Shown: in pieces, positions 10,605 through 18,792 of the stretch | Position numbering within the stretch: the first letter of the stretch is position 1 | Layout of the letters: each line of letters begins with the position of its first letter | Origin: Stygiobacter electus | Lineage (GTDB): Bacteria; Bacteroidota; Ignavibacteria; Ignavibacteriales; Melioribacteraceae | Direction of reading: 5' to 3' | NCBI GenBank assembly: GCA_029210465.1 | Contig: JARGDL010000025.1 | Span: 1 to 34,936 of the forward strand | DNA length: 34,936 nt | Program-made: the position numbers and the translations under genes | Notes under the pieces: generated by a model | The model's database searches: none | What the model saw: the letters and a program-made list of their open reading frames with translations, nothing else | What the model was told of the DNA's origin: nothing

Positions 10605-12530
10605 TTATTTAAGAACGATCATTTTTTTATTTTTTACCAAACCATTCATTTGCAAGGAGTACAAATAAATTCCACTTGCAAGAGTAGATGCATCAAACTC
10701 AACCTCATAATTTCCTGCTGGTCTGTATTCATTTACAAGCACTGCTACTTCTCTTCCAAGTATGTCATAAACTTTGAGTGTTGCAATATTGTCACTCTGA
10801 GCTTGTCGAAGAGTGACGCCATGGTTCGACGAGCCATGTCTGCCGACAGGCTGGCTCACCATGACATTGTCATCCTGAGCTTGTCGAAGGATGACATTCG
10901 GAATAAAATATTTTATCGTCGACCTTGGATTTCCGCCAAAAGCGGAGCTAGCACTGGTTGAGAATGGATTTGGATAATTTTGAAAAAGTTCAAATTGCTG
11001 AACAGAATTTGTTTCATCCACAACTTCAGTGACCTTTTTTCGTCCATAAATTTCAAATTCATTTAATACATATCCTGAATCAGCAAATAATTTTTGAGAG
11101 CACAACATACGTAAATATCTACCGGTTCCGTTTAACAAAATATTTTCCCTTCCCCCAGATCCATTTGTCTTATTATAAATTGTAGTAATTACTCCCGTAG
11201 AGCTTACAGCCTGCAATTGATATGAAATGGCATAGTTGTTTCCCCAATCCAAAACTACACGCTCAAAAGTAAACTCCTTCCCAAAATCAACGTATATCCA
11301 TGGAGTTGCTTCATTTTTACTCTTCCAATAAGTAAATGGATTTCCATCCACTGCATTATCAGCAGGAAAATATTTTGCATAAGAGGATGAATGTACCTCT
11401 CGATCTAATGATCTATTAATTTCTTCAGCAGGCAAAACTTTAATGGATATTTCTTTAGATGTTGAAGTATCTCCAATTGAACTTAATTTATAAGATGTTG
11501 TAAACCGCGGTGAAACAGCCAAGCTGCAAGTAATTTCAACTGGGATATTATTCAAAAAGACTTGAGAACCTAAAGATGCCGCCCAATAAATTTTTGACGT
11601 ATCATTAGCTCCAAGCTCAAGCATTCTTGGCTTTGCATTAAATGACTTAATTGAACCGGCTGGAAAATAATTAAGCTTAATTCGCATTGTATCCGAACGG
11701 TCTTTTCCTTTTGCAATTAATATAAAAGATTTTGTCTCAGTTAAAGTTACAATCGTAGAATCTATCTCATTGACAGAAACACCATTTAAAGTTACTTCCG
11801 AACCTTTTGTGGTTTCCCAATAAAGTTTACAAGATTCACCTTTGTCAAAAAAGTATTTGTTGGAATTAAATGTTCTAATTATTCCCGGTGCACTATTGAG
11901 AATTGCATCTTTAGCTATTTGAGCCATTTTAAGATAACCAGCAGCATTTGGATGAACGCCATCAGGGAATAGTGAAGCACTATCAAGAAATGGAGTATTA
12001 AAATCTATTAGATCCGTCTTTGCTGTATTTCTCACCGAATCAATAATAGGAATAATAATTTTGACTATCGAATCTCTTATCCCCCAAACAGTTTTAAACA
12101 CGGGACAAGGATAGCTTATAAATATCTGCGGTTTAACAGGTCCTTTTCTGAACTCATTTATAAAATCAACATAATTAGAAAAAAATTCTTTTCCATAAAC
12201 CCAGTTTTGTGGTTTTGTATCATTAGTCCCTAATTTGATTATAACTATTTGAGGTTCAAATTCTTTTGCTTCAGAAAAAGTTTGTTCATTCCAATAAGGG
12301 TAATCACTTTTTCGCAATAAAGCTCTTGCAGAAATTCCAAAATTTTTTACAACATAATGACTGCCTAATAATTTTCCAAGCTGCTCAGGATAAGATTTAT
12401 CTCCTAGACCACCCCAAGTAATACTATTTCCAACACAAGCTACTCTTATTGGCTTAAGTTGCCCAAACACAGACAGATTAGTTAATATTATAAGAGCAAC
12501 AATAAAATTAACTGGTAAAATAATCTTCAT
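10605..12530 (-). CDS. Secreted SGNH/GDSL hydrolase with F5/8-type C domain and T9SS tail, carrying palindromic insertions
   Basis: This is a 641-residue secreted esterase/deacylase candidate. A signal peptide (about 1-23) precedes the SGNH domain (28-212). Block I is GNSIT with nucleophile Ser36, block II has Gly65, block III is GTND (101-104) and block V is DGVHPN with Asp190 and His193, so the catalytic set is complete. Two small beta-rich segments follow, then a discoidin-like F5/8C domain (about 375-500, with FPADNAVDGNPFTYWKS). The type IX secretion tail starts near residue 517 (FQNYPNPF). It contains an exact 35-residue insertion (546-580) encoded by palindromic repeats and a shorter one around residues 527-538. 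The ATG has GGAG at good spacing. Nearby GH2 and GH20 genes suggest removal of acetyl groups from an amino-sugar polymer; the substrate is unknown. Confidence 0.88.
   Translation of the reverse strand: MKIILPVNFIVALIILTNLSVFGQLKPIRVACVGNSITWGGLGDKSYPEQLGKLLGSHYVVKNFGISARALLRKSDYPYWNEQTFSEAKEFEPQIVIIKLGTNDTKPQNWVYGKEFFSNYVDFINEFRKGPVKPQIFISYPCPVFKTVWGIRDSIVKIIIPIIDSVRNTAKTDLIDFNTPFLDSASLFPDGVHPNAAGYLKMAQIAKDAILNSAPGIIRTFNSNKYFFDKGESCKLYWETTKGSEVTLNGVSVNEIDSTIVTLTETKSFILIAKGKDRSDTMRIKLNYFPAGSIKSFNAKPRMLELGANDTSKIYWAASLGSQVFLNNIPVEITCSLAVSPRFTTSYKLSSIGDTSTSKEISIKVLPAEEINRSLDREVHSSSYAKYFPADNAVDGNPFTYWKSKNEATPWIYVDFGKEFTFERVVLDWGNNYAISYQLQAVSSTGVITTIYNKTNGSGGRENILLNGTGRYLRMLCSQKLFADSGYVLNEFEIYGRKKVTEVVDETNSVQQFELFQNYPNPFSTSASSAFGGNPRSTIKYFIPNVILRQAQDDNVMVSQPVGRHGSSNHGVTLRQAQSDNIATLKVYDILGREVAVLVNEYRPAGNYEVEFDASTLASGIYLYSLQMNGLVKNKKMIVLK
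10791..10895. repeat. 105-bp composite palindromic insertion inside the SGNH hydrolase gene
   Basis: Two 27-bp hairpin units with core CTGAGCTTGTCGAAG (10791-10817 and 10869-10895) flank 51 bp that contain further inverted arms (CATGG/CCATG; CCGACAGG). The total is 105 bp, exactly 35 codons, read in frame on the minus strand as residues 546-580 with LRQAQ at both ends. Removing it restores an ordinary T9SS spacing between FIPN and NIATLKVYD. Confidence 0.85.
10932..10946. repeat. Small palindrome inside the T9SS domain of the SGNH gene
   Basis: TCCGC (10932-10936) and GCGGA (10942-10946) enclose CAAAA. The segment encodes part of about 11 extra residues (SASSAFGGNPR) between PNPF and STIKY, where the family normally has two or three residues. 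Confidence 0.5.
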
Positions 12531-12585
12531 TTATTTCTCCACATTCATTTCAGAAATAACTATACAATCGTTTTCAAAACAAAGA

Positions 12586-12610
12586 GGGCGGACTTTCTTA
12601 AAATCCGCCC
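12586..12610 (-). terminator. Hairpin between the CBM9 and SGNH genes
   Basis: A perfect 7-bp GC-rich stem (GGGCGGA 12586-12592 with TCCGCCC 12604-12610, 11-nt loop) lies just after the stop of the upstream gene on the minus strand and is followed by TCTTTGTTTT. It probably ends or attenuates the transcript and would lower expression of the SGNH, SSS and GH20 genes relative to the genes before it. Confidence 0.6.
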
Positions 12611-12629
12611 ATTTATTTAGGATTCCAAA

Positions 12630-15137
12630 TTATTTGACTAACAACATTTTTTTAATGCTTGTATAATCTCCTGCAACCAATTTATAGAAATAAACACCTG
12701 TAGAAAGTTTGCTGGCATTGAAAGTTATTTCGTATGATCCACTATTTTGATTTTTATTTACTAAAGTTGCAACTTCTCGTCCCAACATATCATAAACTTT
12801 TAAAGAAACAAAGCCCGATTTTGGTATTGTATAATTAATCTGAGTAGTTGGATTAAATGGATTAGGATAATTTTGTGATAATGAATAAGATAAAATTAAA
12901 TTTGGTTGTTCCTTGACATCTACTGTTGTTTTGTCACCAATCCATGTATAAGTCCATGCAGATACATCATTGTAAGAATTATCGTTATTTGCACTAGATA
13001 AAGTTATCATTCCTTCTCTTGAACCTGTAGCATCAGCATCATTAACTGCAAGATCAAGTGGGATTTTCATACCTGTTTTTGGTTGAAATAGGCTATCACC
13101 TGCAATAGAGGAAAACATTTTCCATGGAACTTTTGCTTCAACAATGTAACCACTTGGGAATTTTTCGCTCCAGTAATAATTTTTCCCAGGAAACATTAAT
13201 GAATCGACCCAAGGATTTCCACACACTAAACGATATTTGTCAAATATTAGTCTAAAATCTGGCTCCTTTCCTCGACGATATGAAGTATGAGGAAGTTTTA
13301 CTTGATTATACAATCCTATAAATAAATCAGGGCTATCATTTTCCCATGGACCTAGCTTAGGATTAACAGAAACAATATCATCATTAACATCAAAAGCGAT
13401 ATATAAATTTTCATTATCAACAGCTAAGTAAGCATTCACAGAAAGATCTGCATCGTTGTCAACAGGCATATTATCGACCACATGACCTGATAAATCACTC
13501 TTATACATTCTAAATGGTTTTATATTAGCCCATTCTTTTAAATTCCCATCTGCTGAAAAATTAGTTGGAGCTTTATCACTAATAACAGAAATTCCTTTAG
13601 CTTTATTTGTTAAAGGTCCAGCTAATCCAGGAGCACTTTCATTACCGGAATTATCAACACAAACTACAGCATAATAATAAGTAACATCTTTATCAACCAA
13701 AGGATATTTAAGTGAATGAATAGCAGATTGAACACCTTCAGCTACACCAAGTTTAACAACTTCTACACCTTCAGCATTTAAATTAGTAATAGGTGATTTG
13801 CTTGCATAAATGCGATAAATTTCTTGTTTTTCTCCAGGTACATCAGTCCATGTTATATTATTATAATAATCTTGACTAGCATATAATTGAACTTGTGGTG
13901 CTGCAGGTGCTATTATATCACGAACAAAATTTCCTGTCCAAATATTATCTAAATAAACAATTTTATTCTCAATGTTTTGTCCATCACCTTCAATTCTGAA
14001 TTGAATTACTCGATTAGAATCAAGCGAACCTGGAATTCTATCTTTATCCCATGAACCACCTGGATGGAAATCTTTCAATGGTATTTTTATTAATTTCCAG
14101 CTATTATTATAGCCGCCAATTTTATTTTCGTCCAAATAGTATACATTTTGAAACATTCTATCAGGACCATCACCGTCAGTGTCATCATCTGCAAATGCAA
14201 TCCAAAGATTTCCGAATCCTGCGGGGGCTTTAATTGCAAACTGAAGTGTATCAGTTTTCATTAATTCACCCAATTTATGTGGTTTCTTTAAATCAAACCA
14301 AACACCATCCCAACCGCCACCATCGGCATCTTTTCCACCAGTCCATTTAATTGAACCGGTATTAGCATTATCATAATCCTGTTCAGTTGTATATTCAGCA
14401 CTGCCTGACCAACCAGTTGAAAATGAAACATTATTTGGAGTTGTTTTCCCGTTAAAAAGTACAAGTGGTGTAGCTCTGCTTCCACTTAATATCATATTAT
14501 CCAAATAAATGATTCCTTGATCAACGGTATAAGCAGTATCAGTATCAATTTCAATATAAAACCCGCGAATATAATCCCAATCAAGTTTATTGTTTTGATG
14601 ATTTCTACCTTGCATATTAAAACCAGTCATCCAATCTGCTGGAGATGGATCTAAAGGGTTACCAACTGTTTTTAAAGCAAATTTTTTTGTATGCCATCCC
14701 GGGACATTATCTTCCAATACACCATGTATTTGATGACGCCATAATTCAACATCAGACATATCTGCTTCATATAATGATGTTATTGGATTATCTCTAAGAA
14801 TTAATGCAATGTAGCAATTTTTTGTTTTTGCTGGTTTTTCAACATAGTATGATATAGAGAGAGTGTCATAAGCTGACATATCAATGTATTCACCCGCTTC
14901 TAATGCACGAGCGAAACTAATACCACCACCCCAATCTTCTGCTTTCATTACCCATTCTAATTTTAATGAAGCAGTACCTTCTATTTTAATTTTGGTATCA
15001 TATGTACGATTAATGGAACTTCCATTATTCATCCATTCATCATACCAGTTTGTCCAGCCCCCATCAAAGTTTTCAACCATTTGAGCTGAAATACTTTGTA
15101 AGAACAGAACCACTAAAATGAATAATATTTTTTTCAT
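12630..15137 (-). CDS. Secreted multidomain carbohydrate-binding protein with CBM9-like domain and T9SS tail
   Basis: This is an 835-residue exported protein with no catalytic motif that I can identify. A signal peptide (1-18) precedes two jelly-roll-like segments (about 20-220 and 226-405) rich in aromatic residues, each ending with a YLDNI/YLDNM strand. A fibronectin type III-like domain follows (about 410-510; APAAPQVQLYASQDYYNNITWTD). Then comes a CBM9-like domain (about 525-745; NLYIAFDVNDD, WENDSPDLFIGLYNQV). The T9SS tail (752-835) starts with LSQNYPNPFNPTT and ends with TSIKKMLLVK. AGGAG precedes the ATG. It lies 39 bp after the PD40 protein gene in the same operon. Likely role: anchoring the cell to, or presenting, the polysaccharide that the operon degrades. 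The jelly-roll assignments are from general pattern only. Confidence 0.82.
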   Translation of the reverse strand: MKKILFILVVLFLQSISAQMVENFDGGWTNWYDEWMNNGSSINRTYDTKIKIEGTASLKLEWVMKAEDWGGGISFARALEAGEYIDMSAYDTLSISYYVEKPAKTKNCYIALILRDNPITSLYEADMSDVELWRHQIHGVLEDNVPGWHTKKFALKTVGNPLDPSPADWMTGFNMQGRNHQNNKLDWDYIRGFYIEIDTDTAYTVDQGIIYLDNMILSGSRATPLVLFNGKTTPNNVSFSTGWSGSAEYTTEQDYDNANTGSIKWTGGKDADGGGWDGVWFDLKKPHKLGELMKTDTLQFAIKAPAGFGNLWIAFADDDTDGDGPDRMFQNVYYLDENKIGGYNNSWKLIKIPLKDFHPGGSWDKDRIPGSLDSNRVIQFRIEGDGQNIENKIVYLDNIWTGNFVRDIIAPAAPQVQLYASQDYYNNITWTDVPGEKQEIYRIYASKSPITNLNAEGVEVVKLGVAEGVQSAIHSLKYPLVDKDVTYYYAVVCVDNSGNESAPGLAGPLTNKAKGISVISDKAPTNFSADGNLKEWANIKPFRMYKSDLSGHVVDNMPVDNDADLSVNAYLAVDNENLYIAFDVNDDIVSVNPKLGPWENDSPDLFIGLYNQVKLPHTSYRRGKEPDFRLIFDKYRLVCGNPWVDSLMFPGKNYYWSEKFPSGYIVEAKVPWKMFSSIAGDSLFQPKTGMKIPLDLAVNDADATGSREGMITLSSANNDNSYNDVSAWTYTWIGDKTTVDVKEQPNLILSYSLSQNYPNPFNPTTQINYTIPKSGFVSLKVYDMLGREVATLVNKNQNSGSYEITFNASKLSTGVYFYKLVAGDYTSIKKMLLVK

Positions 15138-15176
15138 ATTATTACTCCTTTTTTACATGGTGATTGAATTATTTAT

Positions 15177-16535
15177 TTATTTTATCATTACACATTTTTT
15201 TGTGATAGATTTTTCATTAGTAATAAACTGATAGAAAAAAACTCCTGAGGGTAGATTACTACCATCCAAATCATAAAAATGTTTACCTCTTTCTAAATAT
15301 CCCAATTCTTTTTTTAATACTACTTCACCAATACTATTAAACATTTTTATAGTTACCGTAGTTGAAACAGGAAGCGAAAAATTTATTCTAGTTGTTGCAT
15401 TAAATGGATTGGGATAATTTTGTTCAACATAAAATTTATCTGGAATGAGTGATGTTTCTTTCATTGATGTCGGAATACTGTATGGAGTATAACAAACCCC
15501 GAGTTCATGGAGATTTGAATTTATTCCGAACAATGAAAGTGACCATGATGCACCTGTTTTTAGATTACCAAGAAATAAATCCCACCCGCCTTGAGTACCA
15601 GATCGATTACTAGAATATAATACATACTCAGAATCAATCGGATATGGATCAGAGTCATCGGCAATATCACTGTTAAAAGGCAATGAAGAAGAAACACCAG
15701 TAAATAAATTTGCTAAATAAAGATCATCAGCATTATTGTGTGGAGAATTTGCACGCGTAAAAATATAGGTCGAATCATCACGCACTATTGGATAATAGCT
15801 GTGAACATTTGTGGTTCCTTCAATGATTTTATTATCCGTACCATCAATGTTTACTGAATAAATAAATGTATTATTTCCAACACCGGTTGAATAAATTATT
15901 TTCTTTCCGTTAGTGGTTGGGTAAGGCATTGATTCTTCCACGTTCCAACCATCGTGTGTAACTTGAGTAATTTCTCTTGTTTCAATATTCATAATTTTCA
16001 GATCACCATCGCTTTTATAGCAAATATGAATTCCATCTCTAAAAAATTTTGGATCCTGATCAAGAACATTGTTTGGTGTAAGATTTATAATTTCTGTTGG
16101 TTTTCGTAGATCACATAGGTAAACATTCCAACTACTGCGAACTCTGCTTCCTTTTGGAACTGCCATAAAAACTATCCTGGTTCCATCTGGTGAAAAGTGT
16201 GCATTTACTGTGTGTTCAATTGATGTCCAGCTCTTACTTAATTCAGTAAGAGTCTTAGTTGAAAAATCATAAAGAAAAAGTTTACCATCCCAGTTTTTCC
16301 AATCACTATATCGGTGAAAGACAATTCTGCCGCTTTTAATCGGAAGATTAAATTGAGCTTGTGCCGTCAATAATGGAAAAATCCAAATCATAAAAATTAA
16401 AATGATAATGTTAAATTTATTACCAAAAGCTGTTGCAGTATTTCTGAAATCGGTGAATATTTTCGTCATCGAAATTGAAATTGGACTAAATACATTCCTG
16501 AATAAATAAATTGCCGTTAAAATTTTATTTCTCAT
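15177..16535 (-). CDS. Secreted TolB-like PD40 beta-propeller protein with T9SS tail
   Basis: The 452-residue frame contains repeated WD40-like PD40 blades. Examples are HFSPDGTRIVFMA (about 112-124), FFRDGIHICYKSDGDLKIMNIET and YPTTNGKKIIYSTG. A T9SS tail follows, beginning VEQNYPNPFNATTRINF and ending SITKKCVMIK. The signal peptide hydrophobic core lies at about 41-58, before AQA. From the ATG at 16535 this leaves a 40-residue n-region, so the ATG at residue 23 (16469) may be the true start; neither has a clear ribosome binding site. The propeller probably mediates protein or glycan binding at the cell surface. It belongs to the operon, 42 bp after the ROK kinase gene. No enzyme activity is suggested. 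Confidence 0.8.
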   Translation of the reverse strand: MRNKILTAIYLFRNVFSPISISMTKIFTDFRNTATAFGNKFNIIILIFMIWIFPLLTAQAQFNLPIKSGRIVFHRYSDWKNWDGKLFLYDFSTKTLTELSKSWTSIEHTVNAHFSPDGTRIVFMAVPKGSRVRSSWNVYLCDLRKPTEIINLTPNNVLDQDPKFFRDGIHICYKSDGDLKIMNIETREITQVTHDGWNVEESMPYPTTNGKKIIYSTGVGNNTFIYSVNIDGTDNKIIEGTTNVHSYYPIVRDDSTYIFTRANSPHNNADDLYLANLFTGVSSSLPFNSDIADDSDPYPIDSEYVLYSSNRSGTQGGWDLFLGNLKTGASWSLSLFGINSNLHELGVCYTPYSIPTSMKETSLIPDKFYVEQNYPNPFNATTRINFSLPVSTTVTIKMFNSIGEVVLKKELGYLERGKHFYDLDGSNLPSGVFFYQFITNEKSITKKCVMIK

Positions 16536-16577
16536 TATTTAAGCATCGCTTTAATAATCATTTTTAAATTGTATATC

Positions 16578-17483
16578 CTATTTTATTAGCAAGTCATTAC
16601 TGGGAATCATTCTAATATTCGAAGAAAAGTTAATTTCGTTTTTTGATAAAGCATCATAGTATAATGCAGCAGCACCGAGCAAAGCCATATATTTAATTTC
16701 AGAAACTTTGATTGCAATATTTTCAGCCGCCTTACCGTATGGAAATTCATTAACAGAATTCCACATTGCATCTTTGAAAAACTTAAATGAGTTTGAAATT
16801 GATCCACCCAAAACAATTACTTCTGGATCGACGGCAAACATTATCATTTTAATTGCTTCACCTAAATTCAAACCAAACTGAGCAAAAATTTCCAATGCTT
16901 TTTTATCACCACGTTCAGCTTTTTCTGTCATTTCTTTTCCCGTTAATCCAAATTCGTTTTTGAAAAATTGTCCGCTGCAATAGTATTCATAATTATGATC
17001 TTTGAAAGGAATCATTCCAAACTCTCCTGCACCGCAATTTCTTCCATTGTATAAATGATTATTAATAATTAATCCTGCACCGAGTCCTGTCCCAATTGCT
17101 AAGCCAACAATGTTTTTATATTCTTTAACACAGCCAAATTGTTTTTCTCCGATTGCAAAACAATTTGCATCGTTATTTACATAAACAGGAATATGGTATT
17201 TTGATTCCAATTTTTCTTTTAAATGAACTTCTATCCAGGAAGGAATATTCTGAACATCATAAACGATCCCTTGCTCTATATCAACAACACCGGGCACTCC
17301 AATTCCAATTCCTTCAATTTGATTAAGAGAAAACCTGTTTATTAATGACTTTATTTCATCAATAATTTCATCTTCTGTTCCGTCAGCTTTGATTTTTTGT
17401 TTTTCAATTCTTACTAAAGAATTATTTTCAACTAATCCAACGCGGATGTTTGTTCCGCCAATATCAACTCCAAGTACACTCAT
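16578..17483 (-). CDS. ROK-family sugar kinase (glucokinase/glucosamine or N-acetylglucosamine kinase type)
   Basis: This 301-residue cytoplasmic kinase is of normal ROK length. The phosphate-binding loop DIGGTNIRVG lies at 6-15. It is followed by the GIGIGVPGVVD segment, the catalytic Asp in VNNDANCFAIGE and the GTGLGAGLI glycine-rich loop, then GAGEFG. The usual ROK zinc motif CxCGxxGCxE is replaced by EYYCSGQFFKN, with a single Cys, so zinc is probably not bound. The start codon lies two bases after the permease stop, so the two are coupled. Next to an exo-glucosaminidase and a sugar permease, the natural reading is phosphorylation of imported GlcN, GlcNAc or glucose at C6. Sequence alone does not separate these. 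Confidence 0.88.
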   Translation of the reverse strand: MSVLGVDIGGTNIRVGLVENNSLVRIEKQKIKADGTEDEIIDEIKSLINRFSLNQIEGIGIGVPGVVDIEQGIVYDVQNIPSWIEVHLKEKLESKYHIPVYVNNDANCFAIGEKQFGCVKEYKNIVGLAIGTGLGAGLIINNHLYNGRNCGAGEFGMIPFKDHNYEYYCSGQFFKNEFGLTGKEMTEKAERGDKKALEIFAQFGLNLGEAIKMIMFAVDPEVIVLGGSISNSFKFFKDAMWNSVNEFPYGKAAENIAIKVSEIKYMALLGAAALYYDALSKNEINFSSNIRMIPSNDLLIK

Positions 17484-17485
17484 AT

Positions 17486-18769
17486 TTAACCTTGAACTGT
17501 TTTTGTATTAAAAAGTTTTTTTATGAATTTAATGTCACGTATGTTAATGGTTTCATTTGCAATTAACGGTTTAGCCCATAAACCTATAAAAAGCAAATAT
17601 GAAAGAGTTAAGTAAATAAACATCATTCCAAATCGAAGACCGAAAGTATCACCAAGCCAGCCAATAAATAATTGAACAACTGCACCGCCAATTATTGCAG
17701 TGCACAAAATTCCAGCAAATGAGCCATGATGGTTATTAACAGAATTAAGCGCTAATGAAAAAACAATTGACCACATTACAGAAAGTGAAAATCCAACTAA
17801 TGGGAAAGCGATAAGTGATAAATTTACTGAACCAAAAAGTGCAATTGATAAAAATATCATTGCTAAAATTACAGCACCGGTCAAAACTTTTCGGCTGTCA
17901 ATAAGTTTTAGTAAACCCAATCCAATCAAACACCCTACCGACATCATTCCCCAAAATCTACCTACAGTTAAAGCTCCTATCGTATTTGGATCAAGATGAT
18001 GATAATCATATAAAAATTTTGAAATCCAATAAGATACACCCTGCTCAGTTCCTACGTAAGAAAATATTCCAATGAAATATAAAATCACTATCTTTTGCTT
18101 GAATAAACTTTTGTGAATTTCCCAGGTCCCGCTTATTTCATCTTCATTTCTTTCAACAATCGGAAATTTTGTAATAAAAATTACTGCTATCATCAAAAGA
18201 AATATCAAAGTGAAAACCCAATAAAGAGATGTCCACGAAAGATTTGAAGGAACTAAATTTGCGAAAATTGTTTTTACAAAAGTTTTATTATGTCCATCTA
18301 ATTCTGAAATTAAAAATGTTAAAAATATTGGAGCTAAAAATGATGCACCGCCAAATATCAATTGTGCCAGAACAGAATTAAATGCGAAATGTTCTTCACC
18401 ACCAGAAACTCTTAAAAGAGGATTTATTGCAACTTGCAGCATTGCCATTCCAGCGCCCATCATAAAAAGTGAAGCAATGAAAACGATATAATTTGGGAAT
18501 GTTGAAAATAATAATGCACCAAGAAATGCAATCAAAAAAGCAAGAAGCATAATATTTTTTTCTTTATACTTTTCTACTAACATTCCCGCTGGAATTGAAA
18601 TAATTCCATAAGCAATGAAAAATGCAAATGGAAGGAACGCAGAAAGTGTAAGACTCAAATTAAAACTGGTAATTACATTTGGATTTAATGCACCAAGAAT
18701 GTTGGTTATAAATGATATGACAAAAAATATCAGAAAGATTAAAAGTACTATGTAATAATTTCTCTTCAT
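17486..18769 (-). CDS. MFS sugar permease of the FHS (FucP/NagP/GluP-like) type
   Basis: This 427-residue integral membrane protein has about 12 hydrophobic helices. The first half carries MGAGMAMLQVAINPLLRVSGG, which corresponds to the LQVAANPY-type motif after helix 4 in fucose/galactose/N-acetylglucosamine H+ symporters. The pattern GIISIPAGMLVEKYKEKN between helices 2 and 3 also fits MFS. It is placed directly between the GH2 and ROK kinase genes (gaps of 23 and 2 bp). This supports import of the monosaccharide liberated by GH2 followed by phosphorylation. NagP-type GlcNAc transport is the best comparison, but glucosamine is equally possible here. Confidence 0.85.
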   Translation of the reverse strand: MKRNYYIVLLIFLIFFVISFITNILGALNPNVITSFNLSLTLSAFLPFAFFIAYGIISIPAGMLVEKYKEKNIMLLAFLIAFLGALLFSTFPNYIVFIASLFMMGAGMAMLQVAINPLLRVSGGEEHFAFNSVLAQLIFGGASFLAPIFLTFLISELDGHNKTFVKTIFANLVPSNLSWTSLYWVFTLIFLLMIAVIFITKFPIVERNEDEISGTWEIHKSLFKQKIVILYFIGIFSYVGTEQGVSYWISKFLYDYHHLDPNTIGALTVGRFWGMMSVGCLIGLGLLKLIDSRKVLTGAVILAMIFLSIALFGSVNLSLIAFPLVGFSLSVMWSIVFSLALNSVNNHHGSFAGILCTAIIGGAVVQLFIGWLGDTFGLRFGMMFIYLTLSYLLFIGLWAKPLIANETINIRDIKFIKKLFNTKTVQG

Positions 18770-18792
18770 TTTATCGGACTCACAATTAAATT

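Noticed and set aside
10650..10961. A 103-codon plus-strand frame opposite the SGNH gene tail
   Set aside because: It is held open by the stop-free palindromic insertion and lies antisense to a recognisable T9SS domain.
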